Shown: positions 34,376 to 42,655 of the stretch, piece after piece
Layout: each line of letters opens with the position of its first letter
Position numbering within the stretch: position 1 is the stretch's first letter
Assembly: GCF_009733535.1 (NCBI RefSeq)
Contig: NZ_SMMI01000004.1
Span: 460,872-524,871 of the forward strand
Origin: Sphingobacterium endophyticum
GTDB taxonomy: Bacteria; Bacteroidota; Bacteroidia; Sphingobacteriales; Sphingobacteriaceae
Direction: 5' to 3'
Length of the DNA stretch: 64,000 nucleotides
The notes under the pieces: generated by a model
What the model was told of the DNA's origin: nothing
The model's input: the letters and a program-made list of their open reading frames with translations, nothing else
The model's database searches: none
Translations under genes and position numbers: made by a program

Positions 34376-35184
34376 TAAGCTAAGGGTTTAGAGTCTATGA
34401 ATTTTGAATTAGGTTGGTGGTACACAGTGGTATAAGGATCAATACTGCTTGTCAGCCATACATTCCCACCAATTACAGAATGATGCCCCACTATTGTTTC
34501 ACCTCCAAGAATGGTTGCTCCAGCATATATAATGACATGGTCTTCGATTATTGGATGTCTTTGTGTATTTGCCATATTCTTTTCCACGCTTAGCGCTCCT
34601 AAAGTTACCCCTTGATAAAGTTTAACATGTTTACCAATTCGGGTTGTTTCACCAATGACAATTCCTGTTCCGTGGTCAATATGTAGATACTCATCAATAA
34701 AAGCTCCTGGATGGATATCAATACCGGTTTTGGAATGAGCATACTCGGTTAATATCCTTGGAATCAAAGGGATTCCTTGAATCCAAAGTTCATTGGCTAG
34801 TCTGTAAATACTGATCGCCAAAAAACCGGGATAGGTCCTGATGACCTCATTTAAACTTTGAGCCGCCGGGTCACCCTCCATGATGGCCTGCGCATCGGTC
34901 AGCATTCTTTGATAGATTGCAGGTAAATTCTCGAAAAACTTTTCCGAAACTTTCTTAATATCACAGCTCGAACAAGCTTTGGTTTTAAAAAGCATCAGAT
35001 ATAGATCAGCTTCAGATTGTTTGAATGCATCTTCAATTTCTTGGACCGTATGGTATGTTTTGGAGTCACGTTCAGGGAACAGCAAATGCATCAGTTCTAC
35101 AGCCCAATGCGCAATAGCTTTATTGCTCGGCATATCTTGAACCGCCTGCTGTTTCTGATAAATATGTTTGTAAAAATCCTCCAT
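34375..35184 (-). CDS. cysE: Serine O-acetyltransferase
   Basis: 269 residues. It makes O-acetylserine from serine and acetyl-CoA, the first committed step to cysteine. A helical N-terminal half (with the AcTrfase-type SLNEVIRTYPGFLAISIYRL) precedes a left-handed beta-helix: DIHPGAFIDEYLHIDHGTGI, VIGETTRIGKHVKLYQGVTL and IIYAGATILGGETIVGHHS. The His of DIHPGA and DHGTG correspond to the active site. The C-terminal tail beyond the hexapeptides is short. It follows the DUF3037 gene by 33 bp with no terminator between, so it may be read from the same promoter as the kinase cluster. Confidence 0.93.
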   Translation of the reverse strand: MEDFYKHIYQKQQAVQDMPSNKAIAHWAVELMHLLFPERDSKTYHTVQEIEDAFKQSEADLYLMLFKTKACSSCDIKKVSEKFFENLPAIYQRMLTDAQAIMEGDPAAQSLNEVIRTYPGFLAISIYRLANELWIQGIPLIPRILTEYAHSKTGIDIHPGAFIDEYLHIDHGTGIVIGETTRIGKHVKLYQGVTLGALSVEKNMANTQRHPIIEDHVIIYAGATILGGETIVGHHSVIGGNVWLTSSIDPYTTVYHQPNSKFIDSKPLA

Positions 35185-35217
35185 TGTTATTAGGTAAACG
35201 TATTTAAAAATTAATAA

Positions 35218-35601
35218 TTATAGCACTAGCTTATTGAATAATTCCTGATGAGTTGCGAACGCATCCGAACACAAACCGGGGTGTACCGATGAACATTGAA
35301 TTAAGGTGCTTCTTTTTGCGGTTAACCAACGAAATCTTTCCGTCTGATCTAATTGTGCCAGGGCACCGCCAGCTTTTGTACCAAGACAAACTTGCTTCAT
35401 GGAGTCTAAGTGATCTAGTATTTGTTCAAAATCTATTTCTGGACTTAACAAAGAGCAACGATCAACATCAACGTGGAAGAGTATATCTGCATATCGTTGC
35501 TTTCTACAATACAAAAGAACGCCTATATTGATAAATTCCTCACGTTCAACACGTGGAACCAGCCGCACGACTGCATACTCATATAATGTTCTATCGTGCA
35601 T
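35218..35601 (-). CDS. DUF3037 protein, partner of the HipA-like kinase
   Basis: 127 residues, single domain, no signal or membrane segment. LYEYAVVRLVPRVEREEFINIGVLLYCRKQ is the start of the DUF3037 family, whose function is unknown. It overlaps the 3' end of the HipA-like kinase gene by 11 bp, a coupling often seen between these two families, so it probably acts with or on the kinase. It could be the regulator or substrate of the pair. Confidence 0.88.
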   Translation of the reverse strand: MHDRTLYEYAVVRLVPRVEREEFINIGVLLYCRKQRYADILFHVDVDRCSLLSPEIDFEQILDHLDSMKQVCLGTKAGGALAQLDQTERFRWLTAKRSTLIQCSSVHPGLCSDAFATHQELFNKLVL

Positions 35602-36379
35602 GTTGAATTTGATTTACGAAAACCTGTGAATTCTCTGCTCTCCTACCAATGAATTCCACGTATACATCCCTTACCTGTTCGGCAGTTAATTCTCTAACCT
35701 CATCGACCAACCATTCATCTGGAATAACATTTAATATCTCACGAATATTATCCCTAGTAAACAAGGATTTATATGTTGAATCTATTTTGTCCACCTCTGT
35801 TGCTTTCGAAAGCAAGACATGATCCTTAATTTGAACGAATGGTTTTTCAACACTTTCCTCCCAGTTATCCCAGTTATGATGAAAATATAGTGCCGCTCCA
35901 TGGTCTATTAGCCAAAGCTCTTTATGCCAAATCAGCATATTGGTGTTTTTAACTGTTCGATCAACATTCATCAACAAGGCATCCAGCCAAACAATCTTTG
36001 AAGCTTCTTCAGCAGAAATATCGTCCACATTAGCATCAAATGTTATGGCCCCATTCAGAAAGCTTACCCCTAAATTTTTTCCGACCGAAAACTTCAATAA
36101 ATCCTGTATTTCCTCATCCGGCTCTGTTCTTCCAAATCCTTCATCCAGGTCTGCATACACCATTTCTGGAACTCTTAGCCCAAGAAAACGAGCAAGCTCA
36201 CCTCCGATAAATTCAGCTACTAAGGCTTTCTTTCCTTGCCCCGCACCTCGAAACTTGATTACATAGCTGAATCCATCATCAGCATCCACCAAACCCGGTA
36301 AGGATCCACCTTCTCGAAAAGGCTGGATATAGCGAATGATTTTCACCTCCCTGATCTCAGGACTTTTTATCTCTTGCAT
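35591..36379 (-). CDS. HipA-like kinase-fold protein
   Basis: 262 residues, shorter than HipA (about 440) because the N-terminal subdomain is missing. Kinase landmarks are readable: a Gly-containing loop FREGGSLPGLV (21-31), Lys K42 (YVIKF), Glu E56, the catalytic loop NVDRTVKNTN with D140 and N145, and a DFG-equivalent IDHG with D159. All residues needed for phosphotransfer are therefore present. HipA phosphorylates GltX and causes growth arrest; the target here is unknown and no HipB-like HTH antitoxin is adjacent. The preceding gene abuts with no gap and the following DUF3037 gene overlaps by 11 bp. Confidence 0.85.
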   Translation of the reverse strand: MQEIKSPEIREVKIIRYIQPFREGGSLPGLVDADDGFSYVIKFRGAGQGKKALVAEFIGGELARFLGLRVPEMVYADLDEGFGRTEPDEEIQDLLKFSVGKNLGVSFLNGAITFDANVDDISAEEASKIVWLDALLMNVDRTVKNTNMLIWHKELWLIDHGAALYFHHNWDNWEESVEKPFVQIKDHVLLSKATEVDKIDSTYKSLFTRDNIREILNVIPDEWLVDEVRELTAEQVRDVYVEFIGRRAENSQVFVNQIQHAR

Positions 36380-36916
36380 TTATTCGTTAATATGATAATT
36401 CAATAAACTCTCGTATGGATCTCCTTGCAAGCCTAATAGCTTCGCAAACGCAGGTTCGGTTTTCAATCCTTTAGATTTTAATTCCATTATCTGATTTTTG
36501 AAATCAGCTCCAAATTTCTCCAAAACCTCAAACTCCTTAACTAAATGCCTATAACCATACTGATCAACTACAGGCCTTCCCTCTCCATACAACTCAACAG
36601 GTATATCTGCTATTTTAAAGTTAGCAATTCCAACTTCTTTTCCACGAAGGGATTTCACTTTAAACCTATAATCTTTATGATTTTTGAAATTTTCAAGACA
36701 AAATTTTTCAAATTCCACTAAATCGTAGACTTCACAAGCAATATCCAGGTCACTTCCTCTTAAAGCGATGTCAAGGGGAATAGTCCCAATAAGTATGGGG
36801 TTATAAGGCACTAACAGTTCCATAAGTGAAAACTTAGTCAATATATTATAGGACCTTTGTTGTATTTCACTCCCGGTTTTTAAGTAAACTATATCCTTGA
36901 ACATTGGAAATTCCAT
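36380..36916 (-). CDS. DUF4269 protein, nucleotidyltransferase-like
   Basis: 178 residues. The central block GTIPLDIALRGSDLDIAC (44-61) has the GS..DxD pattern of the polymerase-beta-type nucleotidyltransferase fold, with D56 and D58 as metal ligands and E108 (IPVELYG) in the place of the third carboxylate. The family function is unknown; nucleotide transfer is inferred from these residues. Its stop is immediately followed by the kinase ATG (no intervening base). A TAACTTTG promoter element ends 4 bp before its ATG, implying an almost leaderless message. Confidence 0.82.
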   Translation of the reverse strand: MEFPMFKDIVYLKTGSEIQQRSYNILTKFSLMELLVPYNPILIGTIPLDIALRGSDLDIACEVYDLVEFEKFCLENFKNHKDYRFKVKSLRGKEVGIANFKIADIPVELYGEGRPVVDQYGYRHLVKEFEVLEKFGADFKNQIMELKSKGLKTEPAFAKLLGLQGDPYESLLNYHINE

Positions 36917-36920
36917 AATT

Positions 36921-36928
36921 CAAAGTTA
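36921..36928 (-). promoter_or_regulatory. -7 element of the DUF4269-kinase-cysteine operon
   Basis: TAACTTTG on the minus strand matches TAnnTTTG and ends 4 bp before the DUF4269 ATG. No good TTTG lies 19-21 bp further upstream, so it may be activator-dependent. Confidence 0.45.
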
Positions 36929-37004
36929 CTGGAATGACCTTATAATTATTGTAATTCGAGGAAATTGTACACGAATGTGACTGAAAGGTTAATGATATTC
37001 TAGC

Positions 37005-37012
37005 TATATTTG
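37005..37012 (+). promoter_or_regulatory. -7 element of the DUF1599 operon
   Basis: TATATTTG matches TAnnTTTG, 16 bp before the first ATG (37029) and 31 before the next (37044). The -33 region is weak. Confidence 0.4.
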
Positions 37013-37028
37013 TGAGAATCATACATTA

Positions 37029-37583
37029 ATGCAAAATCATTTTATGGACACAAATACCGAATACAATCGTATTATAAGCATCTGCCAAGAATTATTTATT
37101 AAAAAGACAAAAGATTATGGTACTGCATGGCGAATATTACGATTAAGTTCTTTAACAGATCAGATCTATATTAAAGCCGCCCGTATTCGTTCATTAGAAG
37201 TCAAGAAAGAATCCAAAGTTGGTGAAGGTGTTGTCGATGAATTCATCGGCATCATTAATTATTGTGTTATTGCATTGATACAGCTGGAACTTGGCAATAC
37301 GGAGAATGAAAATTTAGACCCTAAAATTGTGGAGGAAAAATATTCAGAGAAAGTTAATGAAACCAGAGATTTGATGTTTGCCAAAAACCATGATTATGGG
37401 GAAGCCTGGAGAGACATGCGTGTGTCCTCTATGACAGATTTAATCTTGATGAAATTACATCGCGTAAAGCAGATCGAAGATAATGATGGACAAACCCTAG
37501 TCTCAGAAGGTCTACAAGCAAACTACCAAGACATGCTAAATTATGCTGTATTTGCATTAATAAAATTAGGCTTAGCAAAATAA
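37029..37583 (+). CDS. DUF1599 protein (nucleotide-modification-associated type)
   Basis: 184 residues; an alternative ATG at 37044 removes five. Two copies of one helical unit are visible: KDYGTAWR (28-35) with SSLTDQIYIKAARIRSLE (40-57), and HDYGEAWR (121-128) with SSMTDLILMKLHRVKQIE (133-150). Each is followed by a helix of the type (D/N)x(Y/F)..(I/M)(I/L)NY..(I/F)AL. The all-helical repeat with conserved acidic residues recalls all-alpha NTP pyrophosphatases, but no activity is established. It leads a plus-strand run with the BT_3928-like gene 7 bp later. Confidence 0.85.
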   Translation: MQNHFMDTNTEYNRIISICQELFIKKTKDYGTAWRILRLSSLTDQIYIKAARIRSLEVKKESKVGEGVVDEFIGIINYCVIALIQLELGNTENENLDPKIVEEKYSEKVNETRDLMFAKNHDYGEAWRDMRVSSMTDLILMKLHRVKQIEDNDGQTLVSEGLQANYQDMLNYAVFALIKLGLAK

Positions 37584-37590
37584 AATTACC

Positions 37591-38796
37591 ATGACTTACA
37601 CACAAAGCTATTCCCAAACAAAACAAACCAAACCTAATATATTATTATGGATTGCTAGAATCCTGGTAGGATTACTATTTATCTTTTCAGGACTCATCAA
37701 AGCTAATGACCCTATGGGCTTTGGCTATAAGCTTCAAGAGTATTTCCATGTCTTAAATCTTAACTTCCTAAATGATTATGCCTCTTGGATTGCTATTTTC
37801 CTTTGTGCTTTAGAAATTATCCTAGGTGCCTTGCTGATCATAGGTGTTGCCGGAAAAAAAGTCGCATGGGGATTATTGTTGCTGATAATTTTCTTCACCT
37901 TCCTGACTTTCTACTCCGCATTTTTTGAGGTTGTAAAATCATGTGGCTGTTTCGGAGACGCTATTCCATTGACTCCTTGGCAATCGTTTTTCAAAGATTT
38001 AGTTCTTTTGATTCTTATCGTTTATATTTTCATAAAAAGAGATCAGATTAAGCCTTTTATTAGAAGTCTATTTACAAGAAACCTTTTAACTGCATTTATC
38101 ATCATTGCTTCATTTGGTATAGGAATTTATACCTATTATTTCCTGCCGTTAGTCGATTTTTTACCTTATAAAGAGGGAAATAACATTCCTGCATTAATGA
38201 AAGTACCAGAAGGTGCCGAGCCAGATGTTTATGAACATATTTATGAGTTAAAGAATAAGACGACCAATGAAACTAAGACCGTTACGGACAAAGAATACAT
38301 GGGCCAAAAGCTTTGGGAAGATGAGAACTGGGAAGTGGTAGGTGATCCAAAATCAACTCTGGTAAAAAAAGGATTTGAAGTAAAGATTCCTGACCTCATT
38401 ATTACGGATATGGAAGGAAGCGATCGTACTGAAGAAATCGTTAACAATCCATACTACAATTTCATAGTCGTAAGCACCGACCTCAAGAAAATGTCTCCAT
38501 TTGATCTGGCCGCACTAGATCGGATCAATTCAACTATCAGAGACCTTTCCGTAGATTATAACATTAGAGCGATATTAGCCACCGCATCTTCGTCTGATGA
38601 GGTAAACTATTTAAACGACCAGATGGATTTGGTACTTGAAACATTTTATGTAGATGCTGTTCCGCTTAAAAGTATGGTAAGAGCAAATCCTGGAGTTATG
38701 TTGATGCTAAATGGAACCGTAATCAAAAAATGGTCCCCACATAATTTTCCGAGTAAACATGATTTAATTACAAATTATTTAGATAAAGTAGAATAA
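37591..38796 (+). CDS. BT_3928-family (DoxX/MauE-like) membrane protein
   Basis: 401 residues. The N-terminal 160 residues hold four membrane helices of DoxX/MauE type, with RILVGLLFIFSGLIKANDPM and a CGCFGD motif in the third loop; a fifth helix lies at about 170-190. The remaining 200 residues form a soluble domain resembling a thioredoxin-like fold (YNFIVVSTDLKKMSPFDLAA, then PGVMLMLNGTVIKKW) without a CxxC pair. MauE-like proteins aid disulfide chemistry in other systems; here the CGC pair in the membrane part may have such a role (inference). It overlaps aroK by one base (TAATG). Confidence 0.88.
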   Translation: MTYTQSYSQTKQTKPNILLWIARILVGLLFIFSGLIKANDPMGFGYKLQEYFHVLNLNFLNDYASWIAIFLCALEIILGALLIIGVAGKKVAWGLLLLIIFFTFLTFYSAFFEVVKSCGCFGDAIPLTPWQSFFKDLVLLILIVYIFIKRDQIKPFIRSLFTRNLLTAFIIIASFGIGIYTYYFLPLVDFLPYKEGNNIPALMKVPEGAEPDVYEHIYELKNKTTNETKTVTDKEYMGQKLWEDENWEVVGDPKSTLVKKGFEVKIPDLIITDMEGSDRTEEIVNNPYYNFIVVSTDLKKMSPFDLAALDRINSTIRDLSVDYNIRAILATASSSDEVNYLNDQMDLVLETFYVDAVPLKSMVRANPGVMLMLNGTVIKKWSPHNFPSKHDLITNYLDKVE

Positions 38797-39308
38797 TGCA
38801 GAAGCCAGTTTTCCTGATAGGGTTTATGGGAAGTGGGAAAACCACTTGGGGAAAGAAATTAGCAAATGCCTTAAATGTTCCATTTGTTGATTTGGACCAT
38901 GAGATTGTGGATTATATTGGCATGTCTATTCCTGAATATTTCGCGCTCTATGGCGAAGATCAATTCCGAAAAATTGAAATGGAGGTGTTGCATAACCAAC
39001 AAAATAAACCTGGTATCATTTCAACAGGTGGTGGTACTCCATGTTTTTTCGACAATATGGATTGGTTGCTAAATAATGGAACAGTTTTATATTTAAAACA
39101 TAGTCCCAAATCATTATGGAACCGACTTAGTCAATCAGATATCCTCAAAAGACCAGCCCTGAATGGTTTAATTGGAGATGACCTCCTTCAGTTTATTGAA
39201 ACAAAGCTTGAGGAGCGAAATCCTTACTATGAACGAGCTCATGTTTTGGTTGATCAAATAAACACCCCGTTAGAAGAATTGGTAACATTAGTTAAAGCTA
39301 ATCGATAG
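38796..39308 (+). CDS. aroK: Shikimate kinase
   Basis: 170 residues, normal length. It phosphorylates shikimate in aromatic amino acid synthesis. The P-loop is G9-F-M-G-S-G-K15-T16; VDLDHEI carries the Mg/shikimate Asp, FRKIE the shikimate Arg, STGGGTP the Gly-rich substrate loop and ILKRPAL the LID Arg. Translation is coupled to the upstream membrane protein through an overlapping TAATG. Confidence 0.96.
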   Translation: MQKPVFLIGFMGSGKTTWGKKLANALNVPFVDLDHEIVDYIGMSIPEYFALYGEDQFRKIEMEVLHNQQNKPGIISTGGGTPCFFDNMDWLLNNGTVLYLKHSPKSLWNRLSQSDILKRPALNGLIGDDLLQFIETKLEERNPYYERAHVLVDQINTPLEELVTLVKANR

Positions 39309-39312
39309 TTTT

Positions 39313-40266
39313 ATGAGAAGAAATATATTTCCTTTTATTCTTTCCAGCATTTCAATATTACTATTATTTACTGCGTGTTTTAGAACGAACAGTTCATCGA
39401 CCATGAGTCATATGCCTTCGGTTGACCCTGTTTTTAATTTAAATACAGTAGAAGATCTTTATCAATTCTTAACCTATAATGAACAGTCCTATCCATTAAT
39501 TAGTGCCCATCGAGGAGGTCCAAGCGAGGGATTTCCTGAAAATGCAATTGCCACATTTGCTGAAGTCGCGAATAAAATGCCCGCTATTATTGAATGCGAT
39601 ATTAGCATGACCAAGGATTCTATATTGGTCCTTATGCATGATGAAACATTGGATAGAACCAGCACCGGAAAAGGAAAGTTATCCAGAAAAACTTATGCTG
39701 AGCTACAGGAATTTTACTTGAAAGATATTCATGGAGAAATAACTGAATATAAAATCCCAACCTTAGAAGAAGCATTAACTTGGGGAGTTGGAAGGGTTAT
39801 TTATACATTGGACGTTAAAAAGTCTGTCCCCTATCAAAAAGTTATCGATCTCATTCGTAAAACCAAGTCAGAGGCGAACAGTATTATTATCACCTATTCG
39901 GCAAACCAAGCTGAGGTCGTCAACCGATTGGCACCTGACATTATGATTTCTGCAACGATAAAGAAAGCTGATGACTTAACACGACTGAGCGAATTAGGCA
40001 TCCCTGACACGAGGCTTATAGCCTTTGTTGGAACAACGGAACCTGACACGGCGGTATATTCGCTATTGAGACAACATGGAATTAAATCTATCTTAGGTAC
40101 CATTGGAAACTTAGACCGATCTGCCCAAAAAGCAGGCTATCAATTATATGCTGATTTTATTGTCAGGGGAGCTGATGTATTGTCGACCGACCGTCCATAT
40201 GAAGCTTGGAAAGCATTAGATTTCTATATCAAAAAAAGAAACTTAAATTCTCCTTTCATTAAATAA
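39313..40266 (+). CDS. Glycerophosphodiester phosphodiesterase, lipoprotein
   Basis: 317 residues. A lipobox ends in C22 (LLLFTAC). The GDPD domain begins at AHRGGPSEGFPENAIATFAE and continues with IECDISMTKDSILVLMHDE and TLDRTSTGKG; these give the catalytic His pair, Glu and Asp of the family. It hydrolyses glycerophosphodiesters to glycerol-3-phosphate and alcohol at the envelope. It follows aroK by 4 bp and ends the operon with a strong terminator. Signal, active site and fold are all intact. Confidence 0.92.
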   Translation: MRRNIFPFILSSISILLLFTACFRTNSSSTMSHMPSVDPVFNLNTVEDLYQFLTYNEQSYPLISAHRGGPSEGFPENAIATFAEVANKMPAIIECDISMTKDSILVLMHDETLDRTSTGKGKLSRKTYAELQEFYLKDIHGEITEYKIPTLEEALTWGVGRVIYTLDVKKSVPYQKVIDLIRKTKSEANSIIITYSANQAEVVNRLAPDIMISATIKKADDLTRLSELGIPDTRLIAFVGTTEPDTAVYSLLRQHGIKSILGTIGNLDRSAQKAGYQLYADFIVRGADVLSTDRPYEAWKALDFYIKKRNLNSPFIK

Positions 40267-40287
40267 TAAGGAAGATCTAACAAAAAT

Positions 40288-40326
40288 AAAGCGCTCTGCC
40301 AATATCAATTTGTCAGAGCGCTTTTT
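40288..40326 (+). terminator. Terminator after the GDPD gene
   Basis: AAGCGCTCTG pairs with CAGAGCGCTT around a 15-base loop and is followed by TTTTT. Confidence 0.8.
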
Positions 40327-40424
40327 GCTTAAAATAAATCTTAAACCTTTTGGATAAATTTATATCATTTAAAAAACTATTTTAACCAAATCTTGTTCTA
40401 TAGTTAAATGAAAACAAGATTATT

Positions 40425-41012
40425 ATGAAAAATTTACTACTAACATTAGCCCTATCAATTGGCTTTATTTCTTACAGTTCTGCTCAAGTGGAAGTAAAAA
40501 CTGTGCCTCAATCCTCTGCTGATGTAGGCATGACACCAATCAAACAAGGTAACTGGATGGTCGGTGGATCTGTAGGTAGCTTAGGTTATAGCTTTGAAGC
40601 AGAATCATTCAACATTCAGGTAAATCCAAGAGCTGGTTATTTCATTTCAGATGGTTTGGCTATTGGAGCTCAAGCAAATCTTGGTTTTAGAACCGTTAAG
40701 GATGCAGATAATGAATGGGGATATGGAATTGCTCCATTCGTACGTTACTACTTCCCAGGCGGTGCTAGCGCAACTGGTCGTTTCTTTGGTCAAGGTGACA
40801 TCGGAATTGGCGGAAGTTCTGCCGGTGATAATGTTTCTTTAAACTTGGGAGCCAACGTTGGTTACGCGCATTTTATCACCCAAACTGTTGCTCTAGAGGT
40901 AATGGCAGGGTATAATTATTCCAAAGCCAACATCAGCGCATCTTCTGACAAACAATCAGGATTAGGTGTTTCTGTAGGTTTCCAAATCTATTTACCAGGA
41001 AGAAACAGATAA
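40425..41012 (+). CDS. Outer membrane beta-barrel protein (OmpW/OprF-like small porin type)
   Basis: 195 residues. Signal peptide about 1-20 (LTLALSIGFISYSSAQ). The mature protein is a run of short amphipathic strands with Gly turns (GNWMVGGSVGSLGYSF, YFISDGLAIGAQANLGF, ATGRFFGQGDIGIGGSS), fitting an eight-strand barrel; it ends VGFQIYLPGRNR. The family is the generic outer-membrane-barrel group; no ligand is known. Its own strand ends at two hairpins (41071-41107 and 41111-41140). Confidence 0.85.
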   Translation: MKNLLLTLALSIGFISYSSAQVEVKTVPQSSADVGMTPIKQGNWMVGGSVGSLGYSFEAESFNIQVNPRAGYFISDGLAIGAQANLGFRTVKDADNEWGYGIAPFVRYYFPGGASATGRFFGQGDIGIGGSSAGDNVSLNLGANVGYAHFITQTVALEVMAGYNYSKANISASSDKQSGLGVSVGFQIYLPGRNR

Positions 41013-41070
41013 GGAAAAAATTATTGACGTTCCATGAATTAATCCATTTACATTGTAACGTTGATCTGAG

Positions 41071-41107
41071 GTTGCAAAAGCTATCGCTTTTGCAACTTTG
41101 TTTTTAA
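41071..41107 (+). terminator. Terminator after the beta-barrel gene
   Basis: GTTGCAAAAGC-TATC-GCTTTTGCAAC with a following TTTGTTTTT. Confidence 0.75.
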
Positions 41108-41110
41108 TAA

Positions 41111-41140
41111 AAAAAGCTTAGAGAATCCCCTAAGCTTTTT
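41111..41140. terminator. Terminator between convergent genes
   Basis: AAAAAGCTTAG, an 8-base loop and CTAAGCTTTTT; U-runs form on either strand, so it can serve the CoA-transferase gene on the minus strand. Confidence 0.7.
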
Positions 41141-41164
41141 GCAATTTAATAAAACAATAGTCTA

Positions 41165-42655
41165 TTATGATCTTTTCATACTTCCAGTTTCATTGAAACG
41201 TATATGCCAGCTAAATGCCTCTTCCAATAGGTGCGGAGTATGGCCACCACGCTCACATGCACGATCGAAATAAGACTGAAGCTCTTCTTTATAATCTGGG
41301 TGCACACAATTGTCAATAATCTTCTGTGCCCTTTCTCTTGGTGCTAAGCCACGTAAATCTGCTAAACCTATATCAGTAACCAATATATCCACATCGTGCT
41401 CTGTGTGGTCCGTATGTGATACCATTGGAAGGATATGTGAAATCTTATTCTCTTTTGATGCAGCCTGTGTCACAAAAATACTTAGGTATGCATTTCTTGC
41501 AAAGTCACCGGAACCGCCGATACCATTCATGATTTTTGTCCCACCTAAATGCGTTGAATTTACATTTCCATAGATATCAAATTCTATTGCAGTATTGATC
41601 GCTATAATTCCTAACCTGCGGATTAATCCTGGCGTGTTGGAAATGTTTTGAGGACGAAGGACAAACTTATCGCGATACTTCTGGAGATTATCGAATACGC
41701 GATCATAGCAGTCTTTAGAAACAGTAACAGATGAAGCTGAGGCAAAGCTTAACTTACCAGCATCCATTAAATCGAATGCAGAATCCTGAAGTACCTCGGA
41801 AAACATGGTTAAGTCGTAAAAATTACTATCCAAGAATCCTGTTAATACCGCGTTTGCTACTTTTCCAATTCCTGCCTGAATAGGAAGCAACCTATCGGTT
41901 AGATGTCCTAACTTCACTTCTTCCTCAAAAAAGTGCAGAATATGCTTCGCTATATTCATTGTCTTTTCATCTGGAGCAGCAATATCGGCAGGACTGTCCT
42001 TCTTATCCGTGAAGACGATTGCAGCAACCTTATCTGGATTTAGAGGAATAGACCTTCTTCCAATCTTGTTCCATGGAGCAACGATAGGAATTACATTTCT
42101 ATGAGGATAATCTTCTGCTTGGTAGATATCATGAATACCATACACGTTTTCATGCACCGAAGTATTGATTTCCAAAATAACCTTCTTCGCTAATGAAGCG
42201 AATGTCACGGAATTACCTACGGATGTGGTCGGAACGATACTACCGTCACGATCGATATAGGCAACCTCCAAAACGGCAATATCTACATCGGGTAAATTTT
42301 TATTATGTAAAAGCTCCGCGCTTTCACTTAAATGTTGGTCAATAAATAAAACTTCACCCTTATTGATCTTACTCCTCAAAACAGGGTCTACCTGAAATGG
42401 CATCCTTTTTTTCAATGCACCTGCTTCGGCCAACAAACCATCTGTACCATGACCTAAAGATGCACCGGTCATTAATGTAATCTGAATATTTTCTTTTTTG
42501 GCGCGTTCTGCTAATGCAGGTAAGATAACCTTACTATCTCCAGCTTTTGTAAATCCACTGGATCCTACCACCATACCATCTTCAATTAATTTGACAGCCT
42601 CTTCGGCGGTTGTAACTTTGTCTTTCAGTCTTTCTAGACGAATTCTGTCCATCAT
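41165..42655 (-). CDS. Acetyl-CoA hydrolase/succinate CoA-transferase family protein
   Basis: 496 residues. Two Rossmann-like halves of the CoA-transferase class I (Cat1/AarC) type. Features are VVGSSGFTKAGDSKV near the N-terminus, MTGASLGHGTDGLLAEAG, the SEVLQDSAFDLMDAGK segment that holds the candidate catalytic Glu, and NGIGGSGDFARNAYLSIFVT late. Members move CoA between succinyl-CoA, acetate or propionate, or hydrolyse acetyl-CoA; the exact pair is not readable. It is separated from the AraC gene by a 354-bp divergent gap containing a palindrome. Confidence 0.9.
   Translation of the reverse strand: MMDRIRLERLKDKVTTAEEAVKLIEDGMVVGSSGFTKAGDSKVILPALAERAKKENIQITLMTGASLGHGTDGLLAEAGALKKRMPFQVDPVLRSKINKGEVLFIDQHLSESAELLHNKNLPDVDIAVLEVAYIDRDGSIVPTTSVGNSVTFASLAKKVILEINTSVHENVYGIHDIYQAEDYPHRNVIPIVAPWNKIGRRSIPLNPDKVAAIVFTDKKDSPADIAAPDEKTMNIAKHILHFFEEEVKLGHLTDRLLPIQAGIGKVANAVLTGFLDSNFYDLTMFSEVLQDSAFDLMDAGKLSFASASSVTVSKDCYDRVFDNLQKYRDKFVLRPQNISNTPGLIRRLGIIAINTAIEFDIYGNVNSTHLGGTKIMNGIGGSGDFARNAYLSIFVTQAASKENKISHILPMVSHTDHTEHDVDILVTDIGLADLRGLAPRERAQKIIDNCVHPDYKEELQSYFDRACERGGHTPHLLEEAFSWHIRFNETGSMKRS

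Noticed and set aside
35591..36379. Classical HipBA toxin-antitoxin locus
   Set aside because: No HipB-type helix-turn-helix gene is adjacent and the kinase is the short HipA-like type; calling it a toxin would be unsupported.
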